Assembly (NCBI GenBank): GCA_027445725.1
Contig: DAIAVG010000069.1
Span: 1 to 7,353 of the forward strand
Source: Acidithiobacillus sp.
Lineage (GTDB): Bacteria; Pseudomonadota; Gammaproteobacteria; Acidithiobacillales; Acidithiobacillaceae
Length of the DNA: 7,353 bases
Direction: 5' to 3'
Positions within the stretch are counted from its first letter, which is position 1. Each line of letters starts with the position of its first letter. The notes under the pieces are model-generated. The model worked only from the letters and a program-made list of their open reading frames with translations. It was not told the DNA's origin and did no database searches. A program made the translations under genes and the position numbers. Shown here in pieces: positions 1-4,089 of the stretch.

Positions 1-1
1 C

Positions 2-144
2 TTCGTTGCCGACTCGCCCAAATTGCTGCGATTCAACCTTGAATATGGCTTCTTCCGAAATCTGATAGGCGCTAGTCTACCCGTACTCGAAATCGGATGG
101 GGGGCAACCCCACGTGGGTTCGAATCCCACCCTCTCCGCCAATA
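2..144 (+). CDS. 3' end of an unidentified ORF reading into the tRNA fragment
   Basis: An open frame enters from the left window edge and runs 47 codons to a TAA that lies directly after the tRNA-Ser CCA end. The first 30 or so residues (containing LLRFNLEYGFFRNLIG) have protein-like composition and codon use. The last 16 or so (ending GFESHPLRQ) are simply the tRNA sequence translated. I do not recognise the family. If it is a real gene, its natural C-terminus was replaced when recombination at the att site joined it to the tRNA 3' end, so it would be the terminal gene of the element lying to the left. A chance open frame of this length is also quite possible. Confidence 0.3.
86..141 (+). 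other. tRNA-Ser(CGA) 3' fragment, attachment site (att)
   Basis: The bases from the anticodon loop CTCGAAA (86-92, anticodon CGA at 88-90) to CCA (139-141) fit the 3' part of a tRNA-Ser. The long variable arm has a TGGGG/CCCCA stem. The T arm is perfect, with GTGGG/CCCAC around TTCGAAT. The acceptor 3' strand CCTCTCC is followed by G and CCA. The matching acceptor 5' strand GGAGAGG, a D arm and a fully paired anticodon stem are absent upstream, so this is not a working tRNA gene. An identity block from the anticodon loop to the 3' end is the usual crossover segment of tRNA-targeting tyrosine recombinases, and an integrase gene follows at once. I read it as an att site left by integration. Confidence 0.75.
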
Positions 145-149
145 AATAC

Positions 150-185
150 AAAGGGTTAGGATTAACCGCCTGGCCCTTTTTCTTT
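150..185 (+). terminator. Intrinsic terminator behind the tRNA-Ser fragment
   Basis: AAAGGGTTAGG (150-160) pairs with CCTGGCCCTTT (169-179) to give an 11-bp stem with two G-U pairs. The loop is 8 nt, and the T-rich run TTTTTCTTT follows. It sits 8 bases after the CCA end, as expected for a tRNA gene terminator, and would also insulate the integrase from transcription coming from the left. Confidence 0.7.
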
Positions 186-195
186 GCCATATTGA

Positions 196-216
196 ATTTG
201 CACCGTATTTGCACCG
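196..216 (+). repeat. Two 10-bp direct repeats, likely integrase arm-type sites
   Basis: ATTTGCACCG occurs at 196-205 and again at 207-216, an 11-bp period, so both copies face nearly the same side of the helix. They lie between the att fragment and the integrase gene, where arm-type binding sites of lambda-like integrases are usually found. The role is inferred from position and repetition. Confidence 0.5.
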
Positions 217-264
217 CAGTCAGGTTTGGGCTACCCTCTGAATGACGCTCATTGTTGGGGGTAC

Positions 265-1266
265 ATGATGGCATCCATCACTCCAAGCTACGACAGAGAA
301 GGCGAGCATATAGGCTGGCAAGCGGCTATCCGCAAAAAGGGGTACCCACCACAGTACAAAACCTTCCGCACCAGGAAAGAGGCCGAGGCGTGGTCTGTTG
401 TCATCGAGTCCGAGATGACGCGCGGGGTTTGGCGGGACCGGTCGGAATCCGAGGGCACAACGCTTGCCGAGTGCATGGATCGGTATCTTGCCGAGGTGGT
501 GCCCACCAAGAAGGGCGGTCGGCGCGAAGTGGATTACGTGCGACAGTGGAAGGCGCGCCCCATCGCGCATCTATATATGTCGTCGATCCGCGGCAAGGAC
601 GTAGCCGATGCCATGAGAGAGATGGAAGGGGAAGGGAAGGGGGCCAATACCATTCGTCTCCATCTGGCGCTCCTTTCCCACTTGTTCAAGGTTGCCCGGA
701 CAGAGTGGGGCATGGAATCGTTATTGAATCCGGTCGAACTGGTGCGTAAGCCCAAACTTCCTCAAGGGCGGGATCGTCGGCTCGCTGATGGTGAGGAAGA
801 ACGATTGCTGTCCATCTGCAGCGCCATGAATCCCGAACTGGCCGCGATTGTGACCTTTGCCATCGAAACCGCCATGCGCCAGGGGGAGATCATGGGTATG
901 GTTTGGGACAATGTAAACTTGGCCCAACGCACCGCAACCCTGCATCAAACCAAGAACGGCACAAGACGGGTGGTGCCGCTTTCCGTCGCCGCGTGCCGGG
1001 TATTGTCCGCCCAACCGCGTCGGCTGGATGGTCGTGTCTGGACGTATGGGCAAGAAGGGGTCAAGTGGGCATTCTCGGCAGCCTGCCGCCGCGCCGGTAT
1101 CAAGGATCTCCGCTTCCACGACCTGCGCCACGAAGCCACCAGTCGCTTGTTCGAGAAGGGCTTCAACCCCATGGAAGTCTCCACGATTACCGGCCACAAG
1201 ACATTGCAGATGTTGAAGCGATACACGCACTTGAGAGCGGAGGATCTGGCGAAGAGGATGGGGTAA
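265..1266 (+). CDS. int: Tyrosine recombinase/integrase
   Basis: This is a site-specific tyrosine recombinase of 333 residues that would integrate and excise the element at the tRNA-Ser att site just upstream. All catalytic residues are visible: Arg205 (in AMRQGE), Lys230 (in TKNG), His285 and Arg288 (in HDLRH), His311 (in TGHKT) and the nucleophile Tyr320 (in KRYTHL). Residues 1-55 form a small N-terminal arm-binding-like domain (GWQAAIRKKGYPPQYKTF). Residues about 65-160 form the SAM-like core-binding domain, and about 170-333 the catalytic domain. The length is normal for phage and island integrases. An in-frame TTG at 226 could extend it, but ATG 265 (or 268) follows a G-rich run at 257-261 and gives the standard N-terminus. 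No xis-like gene is seen nearby. There is no sign of damage, so the protein is probably active. Confidence 0.93.
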   Translation: MMASITPSYDREGEHIGWQAAIRKKGYPPQYKTFRTRKEAEAWSVVIESEMTRGVWRDRSESEGTTLAECMDRYLAEVVPTKKGGRREVDYVRQWKARPIAHLYMSSIRGKDVADAMREMEGEGKGANTIRLHLALLSHLFKVARTEWGMESLLNPVELVRKPKLPQGRDRRLADGEEERLLSICSAMNPELAAIVTFAIETAMRQGEIMGMVWDNVNLAQRTATLHQTKNGTRRVVPLSVAACRVLSAQPRRLDGRVWTYGQEGVKWAFSAACRRAGIKDLRFHDLRHEATSRLFEKGFNPMEVSTITGHKTLQMLKRYTHLRAEDLAKRMG

Positions 1267-1311
1267 CCGGTGAAGTCAGAGGATTTAGCGAAAATGTTAG
1301 GTTGATGCGCG

Positions 1312-1806
1312 TCATGTTGTCTGCTGTGCGCGTTTCTTTTTCATGTACTCCCGCATATATGCCCGGTATGCATCGGGGTTTCTGGCGCGATGTTCTGTGA
1401 CCCGTTTTTTCGTTTGCGCCCGCACTTTCTCTCTGTGACGCGATTCCCAGTCAGCCGCCCGCCGCACTTTGTTAGTAACGGACGGCTTTGGCTCTGACTC
1501 TGACGACTTGTTGTTAGTAACGGACGCCCTGGCAGCTCGCCGCGCTTCCCAGGTGTCGCGCTCGGCATCAATGCGCTCCATGATGTCGCTAATATGGCTT
1601 TTCAACCTCCGCCATTCTCGCAGGCGCGATTCCTTGGATATGGAAAGAAGATATTCCCGTGCCTCGTTAATACGCTGCATCGCCTGCGTATCGCCGCTCC
1701 TGTCGGGATGCCATTCGGACGCTTCCATACGGAAGCTTTGCTTGATCTCGTCTGGATCGCTTCCCGGCGCGATGTGCAGCAAACAACATGCTTCAACTAC
1801 ATCCAT
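1312..1806 (-). CDS. Short J-domain (DnaJ-like) protein with basic tail
   Basis: The 164-residue protein has an N-terminal J domain (residues 1-58). The HPD tripeptide at 33-35, which triggers DnaK ATPase, is intact, and the final helix ends in INEAREYLL. There is no Gly/Phe region, zinc finger or DnaJ C-terminal domain. A charged helical stretch follows (60-95), then a spacer with two SVTN repeats. The tail is very basic (about 120-162, with NPDAYRAYMREYMKKK) and resembles tails seen in plasmid and phage proteins that may bind nucleic acid. ATG 1806 is preferred over ATG 1818 because GGAG (1816-1813) stands 6 nt before it, and because the predicted transcript starts near 1826. The gene converges on the integrase gene with a 45-bp gap. 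A role in recruiting host DnaK to an element or phage process is inference. Confidence 0.75.
   Translation of the reverse strand: MDVVEACCLLHIAPGSDPDEIKQSFRMEASEWHPDRSGDTQAMQRINEAREYLLSISKESRLREWRRLKSHISDIMERIDAERDTWEARRAARASVTNNKSSESEPKPSVTNKVRRAADWESRHREKVRAQTKKRVTEHRARNPDAYRAYMREYMKKKRAQQTT
1469..1526 (-). repeat. 16-bp direct repeat inside the J-domain gene
   Basis: TTGTTAGTAACGGACG occurs at 1469-1484 and 1511-1526, a period of 42 bp or 14 codons. It encodes the repeated SVTN in the spacer between J domain and basic tail. It looks like a small in-frame duplication in a linker. Confidence 0.6.
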
Positions 1807-1820
1807 GATCTTCTCCATGC

Positions 1821-1860
1821 CCGTTAATTAACATCCTAGCAAGGGTTCCGTTAATTAACA
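1821..1860 (-). promoter_or_regulatory. Twin palindromic boxes, likely operators of the J-domain gene
   Basis: CCGTTAATTAACA is present twice, identically, at 1821-1833 and 1848-1860, a 27-bp period. Each copy holds the perfect 10-bp palindrome GTTAATTAAC. On the minus strand one box overlaps the predicted -35 and the other covers the predicted transcription start, the classic layout for a repressor. The binding protein is unknown. Confidence 0.55.
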
Positions 1861-1861
1861 A
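1833..1861 (-). promoter_or_regulatory. Predicted sigma-70 promoter of the J-domain gene
   Basis: Reading the minus strand, TTGTTA (1861-1856) and TAGGAT (1838-1833) are separated by exactly 17 bp. Transcription would start around 1826, giving a leader of about 20 nt with GGAG before ATG 1806. Confidence 0.5.
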
Positions 1862-1934
1862 GAGCAAGCGGGAGTGCGCTCGACAATGGGAAGCAGACAA
1901 AGTATGGTTTTCAATGAAATCGAAACAGGAAGAT

Positions 1935-2274
1935 CTATCGATGGTATCCAGAGGCCCGCATGCAGGAGCGGACCCAGGCACGGCGGGCCGGAGCGTTGCG
2001 GTCCCGCTGGGTGTAGGCCGGCGGTGTCCAGGTGGCCGGGTACTGGCAATACGTGTAGCCGTTGCGTTGCCAGCATTGTTGGGGGTAGCCGGGTTCCAGC
2101 ATAGCCTGGTGATGCCTGCATGGTGACCATGGCAGGCAGATAAATCTGGGCTGCCTTGCGATCACAGCGGGCCAGATCATTTTCCATGATGGATTTTGGT
2201 GTGCCGGGCCGGTGCCATGTGGCACAGCCTCCCAGGGCGATGGTCAACATGGCGGCAGCGACGGCTTTGCGCAT
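1935..2274 (-). pseudogene. Small lipoprotein gene split by a +1 frameshift
   Basis: The gene opens at ATG 2274, behind AAGGG 8 nt upstream, with a lipoprotein signal peptide (MRKAVAAAMLTIALGGCATW). The lipobox LGGC places the lipid-modified cysteine at residue 17. Mature-domain sequence such as ENDLARCDRKA continues in this frame to about AMVTMQASPGY. The rest of what looks like the same protein then lies in the +1 frame: PQQCWQRNGYTYCQY, WTPPAYTQRDRN and the ending RSCMRASGY, which stops at 1935. The two halves join into one small proteobacterial lipoprotein pattern (D...RC, cysteine pairs, PP, terminal CM..GY) of about 110 residues. The shift lies roughly between 2090 and 2125, near the short runs GGAA and CCC. 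One extra base, a 2-base loss or a sequencing error would explain it. The N-terminal frame itself runs on to a stop at 1855 with an unrelated tail. Its cellular role is unknown. Confidence 0.6.
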
Positions 2275-2286
2275 CCGATCGGCCCT

Positions 2287-2373
2287 TCAGAGAGGCCGCG
2301 TGAGCCAGAAGTAAAAGGGCAGTCCACAGGCTGGGACGGGCGGCGCTGAGGCAAGTAAAAGCAGTGTGAGCAT
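2287..2373 (-). CDS. Possible 28-residue hydrophobic peptide
   Basis: ATG 2373 opens a 28-codon frame beginning MLTLLLLASAPPVPACG and ending in FYFWLTRPL. Its TGA lies 12 nt before the lipoprotein start, so the two would be co-transcribed. It could be a single membrane segment or a signal-like peptide. The ribosome-binding site is weak and I know no family, so it may be chance. Confidence 0.22.
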   Translation of the reverse strand: MLTLLLLASAPPVPACGLPFYFWLTRPL

Positions 2374-2379
2374 GGCTGA

Positions 2380-2411
2380 ATCTCTGATCAGAGATGTCCG
2401 CAGGTAATATA
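2380..2411 (-). promoter_or_regulatory. 16-bp perfect palindrome downstream of a -10-like box
   Basis: ATCTCTGATCAGAGAT (2380-2395) is perfectly self-complementary. On the minus strand it lies just downstream of TATATT (2411-2406), so it would overlap the start of a transcript for the small ORF and lipoprotein. No good -35 was found. It could be an operator for a dimeric repressor. Confidence 0.35.
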
Positions 2412-2664
2412 GTTTGCTCATGGGCAATAAGTTTGGACATGAGCGACCTCTGCCCTGGTCCGTGGTTCAGCATGTAGCCATAGTCGCCAGATGTAGTGCC
2501 TCCGCCGCGCGAGCATTGCCTAGTAGGCCCCTGGGAAGATACTATCGAATCGAGGAACGGCTGGTTGAGACTGGAAGCGGTCGTTCGTATCACGAGGATT
2601 GCCAGCCACAAAGATTCGTCCACTGTCTGCTGATATTTGCTCAGTAGCAGAGTAATATTCATTA

Positions 2665-2682
2665 TATAATACTGGATCAGGA
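2665..2682 (+). promoter_or_regulatory. -10 box and ribosome-binding site of the ComEC-like gene
   Basis: A consensus TATAAT lies at 2665-2670. AGGA at 2679-2682 stands 8 nt before ATG 2691. The GGGAG touching the ATG is too close to serve. The -35 is poor, and the leader would be only about 14 nt if the -10 is used. Confidence 0.4.
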
Positions 2683-2690
2683 TCTGGGAG

Positions 2691-3914
2691 ATGCATTCAA
2701 ATAAGTCATATTTTTCTTATGTAGATTCTATTGAACGCACGCGGGAGGGTATTGCTGTACGTATCGATGCGATACCCACAGAGAGCCTAGAACGACTTCA
2801 CCAAGCCGACATTTTTGAAACCCGTGCTGAACAATTGCAGCCTGTGATCGTGGCGGCCCATGACTCCTCAAAAAATTCTCACAACCTACGTGTGGATCAT
2901 TGGTGCCGATTTAATATCGCTACTGAGTCTGGTCCTGAGAGCTTGACGGCACAAATATATCGCTCCCCAAGTGATGCCGAAAACACAGAGGATGTTTTAA
3001 TTGAGAATATAGAGCCTCTGGATGGAAGAGGAAGGGTAAGCCGCAGTCTCAGGCAGTTAGTGTCACTCGATGGCTTGCAAGATGCCACGCAAGATACCAT
3101 TGAAGCATTATTAAACCATAAAATTTATAAACAAGAAGATAACTACCTAGCGGTTTATAATGTTGGCCATGGGGCATGGCCGGCGGTTCTTGCAAATAGC
3201 CTTCAGCCTGCCATCTACTTCGATCTAGGCGGTGGATGTGGAATAAATGCTCGGACATATCCCGTCAACATTCAGCCCTGCTTTACTCTCAATCCACCGG
3301 TTATGATTTCCCATTGGGATATGGACCATTGGATCTCAGGTGACAGGCACCAAAGTGCTCAACAGTTGCCGCGGATTGTTCCTCGGCAAGCGTTTGGACC
3401 GTCCCACATGAGATTTGCGCAGAGACTCCAGTCGCACTGTTCGTTGAATATCTGGCCGAACAACTTAACGTCACTAATTACACCTTTTTGTGAAATTCAC
3501 AAAATTCCTAACGCCTCGAATCGGAACAACTCTGGACTTGTTTTTGTAGCGAAGGTGGGTCCCCACAATGATAAGGTCAATGTCCTTTGCTCAGGTGATG
3601 CGAAGTATGTTAAGCTTCTTCATCTAATATCATCACTGCGTCTGGGCGGTCTGATTGCCACTCACCACGGAGGCTTGTATCGAGGAGACATTCCTCCTCA
3701 GGCAAGTATAACATCAAACTATATCGCGTACTCTTATGGTCAGAGAAATTCCTACGGTTATCCTAACCGTCAAACGGTAAATAAGCACCAGAACGCAGGG
3801 TTGACAACAAGGCGTGATTCGATAAATGGGAATCAGACGATACCAATCCTTGGCACTCTTCCTGGAATGCCTTTATGTAGTGGGGATAGATGCTCACTGA
3901 CCATAGTTCAGTAG
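2691..3914 (+). CDS. Stand-alone ComEC-like metallo-beta-lactamase-fold protein
   Basis: The protein has 407 residues, no signal peptide and no membrane segment, so it is probably cytoplasmic. Residues about 152-385 follow the motif order of the ComEC/Rec2 C-terminal MBL domain. These are VYNVGHG (155-161, ComEC has VGQGD), FDLGGG (177-182), SHWDMDHW (207-214, the HxDxDH metal site: His208, Asp210, Asp212, His213), NNSGLVF (279-285), CSGDAKY (300-306, Asp303 likely metal ligand), THHGG (324-328) and NSYGYPN (353-359, ComEC has NRYGHPH). The family is expected to bind two metal ions and cleave phosphodiesters, so a nuclease is the best guess. Residues 1-150 form a domain I cannot place. The ComEC membrane channel is absent, so DNA uptake is unlikely. 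The gene is more A+T rich than its neighbours, a sign of separate acquisition. No partner gene on the same strand precedes it, and the ATPase starts 175 bp after it. Defence or toxin effector is a possibility only. Confidence 0.8.
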   Translation: MHSNKSYFSYVDSIERTREGIAVRIDAIPTESLERLHQADIFETRAEQLQPVIVAAHDSSKNSHNLRVDHWCRFNIATESGPESLTAQIYRSPSDAENTEDVLIENIEPLDGRGRVSRSLRQLVSLDGLQDATQDTIEALLNHKIYKQEDNYLAVYNVGHGAWPAVLANSLQPAIYFDLGGGCGINARTYPVNIQPCFTLNPPVMISHWDMDHWISGDRHQSAQQLPRIVPRQAFGPSHMRFAQRLQSHCSLNIWPNNLTSLITPFCEIHKIPNASNRNNSGLVFVAKVGPHNDKVNVLCSGDAKYVKLLHLISSLRLGGLIATHHGGLYRGDIPPQASITSNYIAYSYGQRNSYGYPNRQTVNKHQNAGLTTRRDSINGNQTIPILGTLPGMPLCSGDRCSLTIVQ

Positions 3915-4078
3915 AAGGTGCAAGATATTTGTAACCAGGTCGTTGTCGGACTTGTTGGCTGTATTAGACGAATTGCGAACGTTGTATCTGTTCAGAGGTT
4001 TTGTTTCTGATGTTGCATGGCAGGAACACTACCGCCGAGTATCGAGCGCATTTCGTGGATATACGCATTAGTCGTTGC

Positions 4079-4084
4079 AGGAGG
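4079..4084 (+). promoter_or_regulatory. Consensus Shine-Dalgarno of the ATPase gene
   Basis: AGGAGG stands 5 nt before TTG 4090. It decides the start: the in-frame TTG at 4075 lies upstream of it and would place it inside the coding region. The 160 bp before it (3915-4078) show no gene and no clear promoter. Confidence 0.75.
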
Positions 4085-4089
4085 TTTCC

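Larger units (their letters stand above)
2374..2690. other. Intergenic region between divergent genes
   Basis: No convincing gene lies between the minus-strand lipoprotein unit and the plus-strand ComEC-like gene. The region holds the 16-bp palindrome (2380-2395), a 7-bp inverted repeat GCTCATG/CATGAGC (2416-2422 and 2438-2444, 15-nt loop, no T run) and GCCTAGTAGGC (2518-2528). The promoters for both directions should be here. A long minus-strand frame across it (2662 to 2177) overlaps the lipoprotein start in another frame and looks non-coding. Confidence 0.5.

Noticed and set aside
86..141. Intact tRNA-Ser gene
   Set aside because: No GGAGAGG acceptor strand, D arm or complementary anticodon-stem strand exists upstream.
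77..274. Minus-strand ORF containing the phrase ERVGFEPTWGCP
   Set aside because: This phrase is the well-known false translation of the complement of a tRNA 3' end. It covers the tRNA fragment and terminator here.
721..1230. Long antisense ORFs inside the integrase gene
   Set aside because: The integrase catalytic residues fix the plus-strand frame, and the antisense products have no family features.
1469..1831. Plus-strand ORF of 120 codons opposite the J-domain gene
   Set aside because: The J domain with HPD on the minus strand is clear. The plus-strand product is serine/arginine rich without motifs.
2416..2444. Inverted repeat GCTCATG/CATGAGC as a terminator or small RNA
   Set aside because: The 7-bp stem has a 15-nt loop and no T run, with no promoter pointing into it. 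Only noted as a repeat.
2177..2662. 161-codon minus-strand ORF upstream of the lipoprotein
   Set aside because: It overlaps the lipoprotein signal peptide in another frame, has no recognisable motif, no good start signal and irregular composition.
2691..3914. Reading the MBL protein as a beta-lactamase, RNase Z or lactonase
   Set aside because: The metal motif is HxDxDH with HHG and YGYP further on, the ComEC order, not the HxHxDH pattern of those enzymes.
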